Position numbers and translations under genes: made by a program
Shown: piece after piece, positions 19,809 to 28,215 of the stretch
How the letters are laid out: every line of letters starts with the position of its first letter
Position numbering within the stretch: the first letter of the stretch is position 1
DNA from: Weeksellaceae bacterium
GTDB taxonomy: Bacteria; Bacteroidota; Bacteroidia; Flavobacteriales; Weeksellaceae
Length of the DNA stretch: 64,000 nucleotides
Assembly: GCA_022013695.1 (NCBI GenBank)
Contig: JAKLPS010000024.1
Location: 186,001-250,000, forward strand
Reading direction: 5' to 3'
The notes under the pieces: model-generated
What the model saw: only the letters and a program-made list of their open reading frames with translations
Told to the model about the DNA's origin: nothing
The model's database searches: none

Positions 19809-20276
19809 ATGAGAAAGCTGATTCTAATTGCTTTTGCTTCATTATCAATGATTTATTGCAGGAAAGATGATGATGAAAAAGAAGAATCCATGATGATTGT
19901 CGGAACCTGGAAAACGACTGATTATATCGCTATTTCCGGCAAAGATGGATCAATTATTTATTCCAATACAATTCCTGCTACAGATTGCATCAGAAAATCA
20001 AATTACACTTACAGGAGCAATGGGAAATATCTCGCAGAAAATTTTTCAGATCCTCAGACCGGCCAATGTGGCAATATTGGTTTTCTCCAAGAAATGGATT
20101 ATATTTATAACGAAGCAGCAAAAACTATTTCTCATAAAATTGACGGCGTCACCCAAGAATCAATTAATGTTTATTCTTTATCGAAGACTGAAATGCAGAT
20201 CTTAGTCGATGATAAGATGGATCAAAACTCAGATGGAATTCCTGATAAAATCCTTAAAATTTATACTATGCAATAA
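19809..20276 (+). CDS. lipocalin-like putative lipoprotein
   Basis: MRKLILIAFASLSMIYCRKDDDEKEE lipobox; IVGTWKTTDY lipocalin-like start. Confidence 0.65.
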   Translation: MRKLILIAFASLSMIYCRKDDDEKEESMMIVGTWKTTDYIAISGKDGSIIYSNTIPATDCIRKSNYTYRSNGKYLAENFSDPQTGQCGNIGFLQEMDYIYNEAAKTISHKIDGVTQESINVYSLSKTEMQILVDDKMDQNSDGIPDKILKIYTMQ

Positions 20277-20282
20277 AAAAAT

Positions 20283-20300
20283 CCTCAGAAAATCCTAAGG
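20283..20300 (-). terminator. terminator of DEAD-box gene
   Basis: Minus strand CCTTAG...CTGAGG followed by ATTTTTTT. Confidence 0.55.
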
Positions 20301-20310
20301 CAGTCAAATT

Positions 20311-21660
20311 TTATTTCTTTCTCTTCGCAATAGACTTCTGCTTCTGCTGAGCTCTGTTCGCGCCGAATTTCTTGGGTTCTTTTCGCTTGCTTGGTCCTCC
20401 CAGATTGGTTTTCTTGTTCTTCGCTTTTTTCTCGTGAAATGCAGAATCTCCTTCGTTGAGTTTGGCTGTCGTCAAGAACTTCATCTTCACTTCTTCCTGT
20501 TCTGATGCGATTTTTACTTTTGAAATTGCAACCGCTTCCGGGAATTCGGTTTTTTTGATCTCTCTGTCCATCAAAAGTTCGATGTCCAAAAGTTGCGCTT
20601 CCTCCTTCTTTGTAAAGAAACTGATTGAGATTCCTTCTTTGTCCGCTCTACCAGTTCTACCAATTCTGTGAATATATTGCTCTGGAACCTCAGGAATCTC
20701 GAAGTTGAAAACGTGAGAAATATCCGGAATATCCAGACCTCTCGCCATAATATCTGTGGTAATAACGCCTCGCAATTCCTCATTGGTGAACTCTTGCATC
20801 ACTCTCAAACGGAAATTCTGAGATTTATTAGAGTGAATAACGCCAAACTGGTTCGGAAATTCGACATTCAGTTTTTCGAATATCAGATCAGCGTGCTTTT
20901 TATTATTAGCGAAAATGAGGATTTTTTCAAGATCCGTTTCAGTTTTAAGAAGATGAATTAAGAGATTCAGTTTGGTGTTGAAATTCTCGACCGGAACTGC
21001 AGATTGCGCAATCTTCTCCAAAGGTGTTCCTGACCTAGCCAAAGAAATCTCGATTGGACCGGCAAAATATTCATTCAACAAAGCATCTACAGCATCTGTC
21101 ATTGTTGCAGAAAAAAGAATATTTTGTCTTTTCTCTTTCATCATTTCGAAGATGTGTGTCAGTTGAGGGCGGAAACCAAGATTCAGCATTTCATCAAACT
21201 CATCAATGATCAGTTTGTTCACTTCTTTCAGAGAAATCGCATTGTCAATTGCTAAATCCATTACTCTACCCGGCGTTCCAACCAAGATATCGCAACCATC
21301 GTTGAACAATAATTTTTGTGTATTGATGTTTTTCCCACCGTAGATTCCGATGACTCTTGCGGTCAGATTCTCTGTCATTTTTAGGATCACTTCCGTTACC
21401 TGAACCACCAATTCTCTGGTTGGCACCAAAACCAACACTGTGGGATTGCCGCTCTTGTTGTATTTCCAGGTTTTGAGAACGGGAAGCGTATAAGCCAAAG
21501 TTTTACCTGTTCCGGTTTGGGCAATTCCCATCACGTCGCGTCCGGAAAGTATTGGTCCGATGCTTTTTTCCTGAATAGGCGTGGGTTCGAAAAGGTTGAG
21601 ATCGGCTAGAACATCCAGAATCTTTTCCGGTAAATCGAAGTCTGCAAAAGTGGTTTTCAT
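20311..21660 (-). CDS. DEAD/DEAH-box RNA helicase
   Basis: AQTGTGKTLAY, PTRELVVQ, VGTPGRVMD, IDEFDEML (DEFD variant of DEAD), SATM, HRIGRTGR; basic tail KQKSIAKRKK. Confidence 0.95.
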   Translation of the reverse strand: MKTTFADFDLPEKILDVLADLNLFEPTPIQEKSIGPILSGRDVMGIAQTGTGKTLAYTLPVLKTWKYNKSGNPTVLVLVPTRELVVQVTEVILKMTENLTARVIGIYGGKNINTQKLLFNDGCDILVGTPGRVMDLAIDNAISLKEVNKLIIDEFDEMLNLGFRPQLTHIFEMMKEKRQNILFSATMTDAVDALLNEYFAGPIEISLARSGTPLEKIAQSAVPVENFNTKLNLLIHLLKTETDLEKILIFANNKKHADLIFEKLNVEFPNQFGVIHSNKSQNFRLRVMQEFTNEELRGVITTDIMARGLDIPDISHVFNFEIPEVPEQYIHRIGRTGRADKEGISISFFTKKEEAQLLDIELLMDREIKKTEFPEAVAISKVKIASEQEEVKMKFLTTAKLNEGDSAFHEKKAKNKKTNLGGPSKRKEPKKFGANRAQQKQKSIAKRKK

Positions 21661-21897
21661 CTGAATTAATTTATTTTTTCAAAGGTCAGATGGTGCATCC
21701 ATAATTGTCTTGCTATTTGCAATAGAGGTTTTGGAAGATGGATGGTTCATCTGGGAAAATTTATTTTAATGGGGTTAGGAAACTTTGAAAAATTTAATTC
21801 GGAATGAAATTTACAATATTTCTCGATTTCAATCGGCAAAGATAGGGATTTTGAAATCAAGAGGAAAACTACTGATTTTTTGAAAAAATTATAAAAT

Positions 21898-23064
21898 TTA
21901 ATTTTGCTCTTCCTTCAAAACAATCCGAAAAGTCGTTCCTTTGCCAACTTCAGAATTGGCAATTTTTACTTCACCTTTGTGATATTCTGTCACGACTCTT
22001 TTCGTTAAAGAAAGTCCCAATCCCCAGCCACGTTTTTTGGTAGAGAATCCAGGTTTGAAAGCATTTCGAACTTGTTGTTTCGTCATTCCGCTTCCAGTAT
22101 CGGTAACATCGATGTAAACATTTCTATTTTTCTTGTAGAGTGAAAGTTCTAATTTTCCTTCGCCTTTCATTGCATCTACAGCATTTTTAATTAGGTTTTC
22201 GATCACCCAACTCATTAGGATTTTACTATGCGGAATCAAAATGGGTTCGTAAGTTTTTCTCAGTGTAAAAGCAACTCTTGTCGAAATTCTGGATTTTAAA
22301 TAATCAAAATTCTCTTGAACGGTTTCATTAATATCAAGATCGTTCAAGGCAGGAACCGACCCGATTTTGGAGAATCTTTCGGAAATAGTTTTCAAACGGT
22401 CCACATCCTTTTCAAGCTCTTTGACACCTAATCCATTTTCGTCTTCCAGCTTCATTATTTCGACCCAGCCAATCATCGATGATAACGGGGTTCCGATCTG
22501 ATGCGCTGTTTCCTTGGCCAAACCTGCCCAGAGAAAACCTTCGTCGGTCTTTTTCAAAGTTCTAAGGAACCAGAAAGAAAAAATTAAATACGCACCGATG
22601 AACAATGCGATGATATAAGGATAAAAGCGAAAATAATTGAGAAGATCGGAGTTGTCGTAATAGATATATTGATTCTGTCCCGAAGGTAATTCCACGACAA
22701 AAGGCTCGTAAGAATTTTCCATTTTTCGGATCAGATTTTTCAGTTTCAGCGTATCTTGCTCTATATGTTCGGGGACATTGGCTTGGAAAATCGGTGTGTT
22801 ATTCTTGTCCGTAACCACGATTGGAATGTTCGTGTTGTCCTGCATCACAGCGAGATACAATTCCTGAATCTTTGGATCCGCGGAAATCTCATCATCCGTG
22901 TAAGCTTTGAGAGCGGTGGCAATCAACTCTACTTTTTGGATTTCCTGCTTTCTTAATTGATCGATCAAAATGAAAGACGAGATCGCAATTCCAAATACGA
23001 TAGCCGTGAGTATAAAATAGACCACCCAGTTGTTGATCCGTTTCAGAAAATTAAAACCTTTCAT
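21898..23064 (-). CDS. sensor histidine kinase
   Basis: Two TMs; AKETAHQIGTPLSSMIGWVEIM H-box, VIENLIKNAVDAM N-box, DTGSGM, GWGLGLSL. Confidence 0.92.
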   Translation of the reverse strand: MKGFNFLKRINNWVVYFILTAIVFGIAISSFILIDQLRKQEIQKVELIATALKAYTDDEISADPKIQELYLAVMQDNTNIPIVVTDKNNTPIFQANVPEHIEQDTLKLKNLIRKMENSYEPFVVELPSGQNQYIYYDNSDLLNYFRFYPYIIALFIGAYLIFSFWFLRTLKKTDEGFLWAGLAKETAHQIGTPLSSMIGWVEIMKLEDENGLGVKELEKDVDRLKTISERFSKIGSVPALNDLDINETVQENFDYLKSRISTRVAFTLRKTYEPILIPHSKILMSWVIENLIKNAVDAMKGEGKLELSLYKKNRNVYIDVTDTGSGMTKQQVRNAFKPGFSTKKRGWGLGLSLTKRVVTEYHKGEVKIANSEVGKGTTFRIVLKEEQN

Positions 23065-23188
23065 TGATGCTTATAAAACGGCAATTTAGCAATTTATTAT
23101 ATAAAATTAGAAGTTAGGAATTAGAGCTTTGATCTTCGACTAATAATCAGATTAATTTGGATATTTGCATTTGAAAAAATAACGGACA

Positions 23189-24055
23189 ATGACTATCATT
23201 CAAAATAGCACACTGAAAGCCACTTTCAATGATCTTGGCGCTGAACTCGTTTCGCTCATCAATCTAGAAACCGGAAAAGAAATCATCTGGGAAGGAAATC
23301 CCGATTTTTGGAGTGGGAAAAGTCCGGTCTTGTTTCCGACAGTCGGCGCTTTGAAAGATGATAAATACATATTTGAAGGCGAAACTTACGAAATGCCGAG
23401 ACACGGTTTTGCAAGAAGAAAGTTTTTCGAAGTGAAAAATCCTTCTGAGAATGAAGTCATTTTTAAATTAAATTCTGATGATGAGACATTGAAATTTTAT
23501 CCTTTTGATTTCAGTTTGGAAATCAAATATACGTTGGTTGAAAACAAGTTGAAGGTTTCCTACAATGTAAAAAATAGGTCTGAAAAAGAAATGTATTTCT
23601 CGTTGGGCGCGCATCCGGGATTTGCCATCGATACAAAAAGCGGATTAAAATATGATGATTACGAAATCTCTTTTTCTGATGACGAAAAACTGGAAATCCA
23701 TCCTTTGATTGATAATCTGATCAGCAGAGAAACAAAAACGATTGTGCTCGAAAATAAAACACTTCGACTTTCTTACGAATTATTCTCCAAAGATGCTTTG
23801 GTAATGACGAAAATGAAAAGCAAAGATTTGATCCTGAGAAATAATCAAAACAATCACAAAGTTGTTTTCACCTATTCAAACTTTCCGTATTTTGGAATTT
23901 GGGCTGCGAAAAATGCTGATTTTGTTTGCTTGGAACCTTGGCAGGGAATTGCAGATATAGAAGACCACAATCAGGAATTAACTCAGAAATTTGGGATTTT
24001 GAAGTTGGAAAGGAATGAGGCATGGAAAGCTGATTGGGCGGTCGAGATTGAGTAG
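23189..24055 (+). CDS. aldose 1-epimerase family protein
   Basis: ELVSLINLETGKEIIWEGNPDFWSGKSPVLFPTVGAL, MPRHGFARRKFF, LGAHPGFAI, CLEPWQGIAD. Confidence 0.88.
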   Translation: MTIIQNSTLKATFNDLGAELVSLINLETGKEIIWEGNPDFWSGKSPVLFPTVGALKDDKYIFEGETYEMPRHGFARRKFFEVKNPSENEVIFKLNSDDETLKFYPFDFSLEIKYTLVENKLKVSYNVKNRSEKEMYFSLGAHPGFAIDTKSGLKYDDYEISFSDDEKLEIHPLIDNLISRETKTIVLENKTLRLSYELFSKDALVMTKMKSKDLILRNNQNNHKVVFTYSNFPYFGIWAAKNADFVCLEPWQGIADIEDHNQELTQKFGILKLERNEAWKADWAVEIE

Positions 24056-24064
24056 TTAAAAACA

Positions 24065-24095
24065 AAAAAGTGTCAAAGATTTTCTGACACTTTTT
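24065..24095. terminator. bidirectional terminator between convergent genes
   Basis: AAAAAGTGTCA-aagattttc-TGACACTTTTT. Confidence 0.8.
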
Positions 24096-24102
24096 GAAAG
24101 AT

Positions 24103-26100
24103 CTACAACGTTTCCTTCAGCCATTCAAAGAATTCTCTTTGCCAAACCAAACCGTTCTGCGGATGAAGCACCCAATGGTTTTCGTTCGGGAAATAAAGGA
24201 ATTTGGTTTTAAGTCCTTTCAGTTTTGCAGCCTGGAAAGCCTCCTGACCTTGCTCGTAAGGAACACGGAAATCGATTCCACCTTGAATGACCATAATTGG
24301 CTTATCCCATTTGTCCACAAAATTACTTGGATTGAATTCTGAATAGGCTCTCGGTGTTGGTTTTTGCCAATAGTTTCCGCCTAAGTCCCAATTCGCGAAC
24401 CAAAGTTCCTCAGTCGTTCCGTACCAGGATTTCATATCGAACAATCCGTCGTGCGCAATGAAGGTTTTGAATCTGTTCTCGTGCACGCCAGCCAGCATAT
24501 AAACCGAATATCCACCATAGCTTGCGCCAACTGCCGCTACTCTTTTTGCATCAACATAAGGTAAAGTTTTCGCAAAATCGGTTGCTGACAAATAATCTTT
24601 GATAGGTTGTCCGCCCCAATCACCGCTGATGGCTTCGTTCCATTCTACGCCCCAGCCCGGCATCCCGCGACGGTTTGGCGCTAACACGATGTAGCCGTTT
24701 GCCGCCATCAAAGCGAAGTTCCATCTTGTGGAAAAGAACTGCGTCAATCCAGATTGCGGTCCGCCTTGACAATATAACAAAGTCGGATATTTTTTGTTCG
24801 GATCGAAGTTTGGCGGATAATGGAACCAGACGCCCATCTCTTTTCCGTCAGTCGTTTTTACCATTTTAAGTTCAGATTTTCCGAAAGTCAATTTGGCGTA
24901 ATTATCTTTATTAATGTCGGTAATTTGTTTCAATGAGCCATTTTTCAAATCAACTTCAAAAAGATCAGCATTGTGATTGATGTCTGTTTTGGTGACCCAA
25001 AGTTTACCTTTATTTTCAAGCACGACCTCATTAATATCAAAATCGCCTTTCGTAATTTGTGTGACGGTTTTGTTTTTAACATCAACAGAGAATAGTTGTT
25101 TCGTTCCTCGGAAAGCAGAAGTGAAATAAATTGCTTTTGCATCTGAACTCCACGAAACATCTCCAGTCACACTTTCATCCCAAGCTTGTGTAAGATTTTC
25201 AGACTTCATCGCCTTCCAATCCATTATCACAATGTCATTTTTATCTGCTTCGAAACCGTCTCTTTTCATCGAGTTCCAAAGCAGGAATTTCCCATCTGGA
25301 CTGAATTTTGGGTTTACGTCGTAACCCATCATTCCTTCTGTTACATTTTTGGTGACGCCACTTGCCAGGTCATAGCAATAGATATCTGTGTTCGTGCTTT
25401 GCGCATATTCTGCACCATTTTTCTTTTTGGAAACATAAAGCAATTGCGAGGAATCTGGACTCCAGACAAAATCTTCTGCACCACCAAAGGGCTTCTGAGG
25501 AGAATCGAAAGCTTTGCCTTCCAAGAGATCTTTTGCTTTATCAACAGATTCTGATATATTAACCGTAAAAACGTGGTTGTAAGAACCTTCGTTGAATGCG
25601 TCCCAATGACGGTGGTTGAGATCTGTATAAATTTGAGCAGTAGTTTTCGGAAGGTCTTTGTATTTGTCTTTTCCGAGAAGATTTTCGATATGAACGGGTT
25701 TGCTGAAAGCTATTTTTTTGCCGTCCGGAGAAATTATGATATTATCAGTTTCGCCTATATTATAAAATTCTGTCCAAGTTTTCCCGGAATCTTTTGATAA
25801 GAAAATTTGGTTTTTTTCTAAGGCATAAATTCCGTTTTTGTCCCATTGGATCAAGCTTTTCTTTCCTAAATCAAGTTTCGTTGCTTTCCCGGAAAGATCC
25901 AGCCAAAAAGTTTCTGAGTTAGTTTTTTCACTTTTGAGATCGGTTTTACTGATTTTATAAATCAATGACTGTTGATCCGGAGAAACCGACTGAATGCCTA
26001 ACCGATTGAGCGTCCACATGATTTCCGGCGTCAGGACTTGTTGTGCATTCATAGTAAAAGGTGCTGCTACAAGGGCAAGTAAAATATGTTTAAGGTTCAT
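24103..26100 (-). CDS. S9 family (DPP4/acylaminoacyl-type) prolyl peptidase, exported
   Basis: Signal peptide at MNLKHILLALVAAPFTMNAQQ (start 26100; track ORF is longer); GASYGGYSVYML nucleophile; C-terminal HWVLHPQN. Confidence 0.9.
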   Translation of the reverse strand: MNLKHILLALVAAPFTMNAQQVLTPEIMWTLNRLGIQSVSPDQQSLIYKISKTDLKSEKTNSETFWLDLSGKATKLDLGKKSLIQWDKNGIYALEKNQIFLSKDSGKTWTEFYNIGETDNIIISPDGKKIAFSKPVHIENLLGKDKYKDLPKTTAQIYTDLNHRHWDAFNEGSYNHVFTVNISESVDKAKDLLEGKAFDSPQKPFGGAEDFVWSPDSSQLLYVSKKKNGAEYAQSTNTDIYCYDLASGVTKNVTEGMMGYDVNPKFSPDGKFLLWNSMKRDGFEADKNDIVIMDWKAMKSENLTQAWDESVTGDVSWSSDAKAIYFTSAFRGTKQLFSVDVKNKTVTQITKGDFDINEVVLENKGKLWVTKTDINHNADLFEVDLKNGSLKQITDINKDNYAKLTFGKSELKMVKTTDGKEMGVWFHYPPNFDPNKKYPTLLYCQGGPQSGLTQFFSTRWNFALMAANGYIVLAPNRRGMPGWGVEWNEAISGDWGGQPIKDYLSATDFAKTLPYVDAKRVAAVGASYGGYSVYMLAGVHENRFKTFIAHDGLFDMKSWYGTTEELWFANWDLGGNYWQKPTPRAYSEFNPSNFVDKWDKPIMVIQGGIDFRVPYEQGQEAFQAAKLKGLKTKFLYFPNENHWVLHPQNGLVWQREFFEWLKETL

Positions 26101-26220
26101 TTTAATTACATTTTTATATTCTGCGAAGTTATAAATAATGCCAAACCTGGAGAAATTAAGTGCATCCACTCCACTTTCGGATTTTGGCAGGAAAATAAGT
26201 TTTCTATTGATTAAAATCCC

Positions 26221-26228
26221 TATATTTG
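26221..26228 (+). promoter_or_regulatory. candidate Bacteroidota -7 box (TAnnTTTG) for secG
   Basis: TATATTTG 30 nt before the secG ATG; no convincing -33 element at the usual spacing. Confidence 0.35.
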
Positions 26229-26258
26229 CGCTTCAAAATTTATTATTAAGACTTTACT

Positions 26259-26600
26259 ATGAGCACAATATTTACGCTGTTTATGATTTTGATAATCATT
26301 GCTTGCATTTTATTAGTCATCATCATTATGGCTCAAAATCCAAAAGGAGGCGGACTTTCTGGCACTTTTGGAGGCACATCTGCGGCAAATTTTGGGGTGC
26401 AAAGAACCAATGATTTTATGGAAAAAGCAACGTGGACTTTGGGCGCAACGATTGTTGTGTTGATCTTGCTCAGCATTGTACTGACGGGAAAACCGTCTCA
26501 AGTAGCTCCAACGATGCCTAAGCCTGTGAAATCTGAGGCACCGGCAAATCGGGCTCCTGCTAATACTGCTCCGGCAAAGCAACTGCCAGCGACAAAATAA
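26259..26600 (+). CDS. secG: preprotein translocase subunit SecG
   Basis: Two TMs; MAQNPKGGGLSGTFGGTSAANFGVQRTNDFMEKATW; Ala/Pro-rich tail. Confidence 0.93.
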   Translation: MSTIFTLFMILIIIACILLVIIIMAQNPKGGGLSGTFGGTSAANFGVQRTNDFMEKATWTLGATIVVLILLSIVLTGKPSQVAPTMPKPVKSEAPANRAPANTAPAKQLPATK

Positions 26601-26626
26601 TAGAAATTATCCTAAGAATAGAAATC

Positions 26627-26648
26627 GCCTCGAACATATTTTCGGGGC
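26627..26648 (+). terminator. putative secG terminator
   Basis: gcctcgaa-catattt-ttcggggc then tattttg. Confidence 0.5.
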
Positions 26649-26746
26649 TATTTTGTTGGATCGCAGTGTTAATTTTTTTTGTCATCATTGATTTGTTGAT
26701 AGTGTATTTCCCTTGTCAGACTCATTTATTAAAGAATAAATATTTT

Positions 26747-27439
26747 CTATAATTCGGATCCAGGGTTTACTTCATAAGGTTCTTTCCCTTTCTCAAAAAT
26801 TTTGGTCTGTTCCGAGCCTTCTGTCGTCACTCTGTTGCCGATTCTTCGGATCCAATTGCCTTCCCTCAGTCCCACGACTTTGACGTCATTTTGCGTCAGA
26901 AATTCCTTGATGCGGGTTTCTCTGGTTTCTCCGTTGTGTTTGATTTCGGGATTCGGATCCAGATAATGCGGATTGATATTAAACGGAACCGCGCCCATAC
27001 AGTCGAAACTTGGCGGGTAAACGATGGGCATATCATTGGTGGTTTTCATATTAATTCCGCCAATATTGCTGCCTGCACTGCAGCCGAGGTAAGGTTTTTC
27101 CAGTTCGATATTTTCTTTAAGAACTTTCATCAATCCGAATTCGTGCAAAGTTTTGACTAAGAGAAAGGTGTTTCCGCCGCCGGTGAAGAATGCTTGTGCA
27201 GAATTGATGGCATCAACCGGATCGTTGAATTCGTGGAGACCTTTGACGTTGATATCGATTGTGGCGAAGAAGTCTTTGGCTTTTTGGGTGTAATCATCGT
27301 GAGAGATGCCGCCAGGTCTTGCGAATGGGATGAAGATGATTTCTGCAACTCCTTCGAAGAGTTTTATTAGTTCGGGTTTGAGGTATTCTAAGTATTGCCC
27401 GCCGAAGAGTGTGGATGTGGATGCGAGGAGGATGTTCAT
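26747..27439 (-). CDS. pepE: dipeptidase E / type 1 glutamine amidotransferase-like (peptidase S51)
   Basis: FTGGGNTFLLVKTLHE, YLGCSAGSNI, PHYLDPNPE, GLREGNW motifs. Confidence 0.88.
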   Translation of the reverse strand: MNILLASTSTLFGGQYLEYLKPELIKLFEGVAEIIFIPFARPGGISHDDYTQKAKDFFATIDINVKGLHEFNDPVDAINSAQAFFTGGGNTFLLVKTLHEFGLMKVLKENIELEKPYLGCSAGSNIGGINMKTTNDMPIVYPPSFDCMGAVPFNINPHYLDPNPEIKHNGETRETRIKEFLTQNDVKVVGLREGNWIRRIGNRVTTEGSEQTKIFEKGKEPYEVNPGSEL

Positions 27440-27495
27440 TGGTTAATGGTTATTGGTTAATGGTTAATGGTTAATGGTTAATGGTTAATGGTTCA
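27440..27495 (-). repeat. heptamer tandem repeat (TGGTTAA)7+ abutting the pepE start codon
   Basis: tggttaa tggttat tggttaa x5 tggttca read directly; CAT (reverse start codon) occupies 27437-27439. Confidence 0.95.
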
Positions 27496-27739
27496 AATTT
27501 CGGGAATTGTTTTTTTAATTGGGATATAATCTCTTGCAGATTTAGCGGAGCAGGCAGATTTTTTTAAGTCATCATTTTAAAATAAAAAAGTTATCGTTGA
27601 AATATTTCTATGGCTTATGCTAACTTGATGATTGCCATCGGTAATTTTGTCAACGACGGTGATAAAAGTATAAACGCCAACGGTTCTATTATAACTGACA
27701 GTGCCAATATTAGATTGTATATTGATTTAAATAAAAAAA

Positions 27740-27761
27740 GCCCGCAAAATGAATTGCGGAC
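27740..27761 (-). terminator. orphan minus-strand rho-independent terminator
   Basis: Minus strand AGTCCGCAATTCATTTTGCGGGCT followed by TTTTTT; no annotated minus-strand gene upstream of it. Confidence 0.6.
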
Positions 27762-28215
27762 TCAAATAAATTTGATTTGATATGAAGAAAAGAGAAAAAT
27801 TTTTTACTGCAAATGCCGGTGCAAATCCGCATTTGTTTTGCTGCCAAAGAAACACTTTGAGTCCTAAATCGCTTGCAAAAACCTTTTTAAATATTCCTTA
27901 ATTAATTGTTACGAAGCTAGAAATGGTAATAATCTGAGATTCGGAGTGGTAGTGCTGATAAATAAAAAGTGGAAAATCGCGTATTGATGGGATGTTGGAA
28001 GGATTGGATGCTGATTGCCTTGTGGACATGTAAATTTTGAAAGTTATATTAATTTCTGAGCGGTTTCACTGTATTCAAAAGTATTTATAGAAATTTAATA
28101 TTGGAGCTATTTTGTTAAACCTGAGGTCACAAAAACTTAATAATTTTTAAACCATCGGAGCTTCACAAGTTGCTTTTCTTTGCAGCAAATTCAATTCAAA
28201 AGAATCGTAAAACTA

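Noticed and set aside
21898-23064. New two-component system
   Set aside because: The histidine kinase is an orphan; no response regulator lies next to it in the window.
27440-27495. Possible CRISPR array
   Set aside because: Unit is 7 bp and contiguous with no spacers; it is a simple tandem repeat and no cas genes are present.
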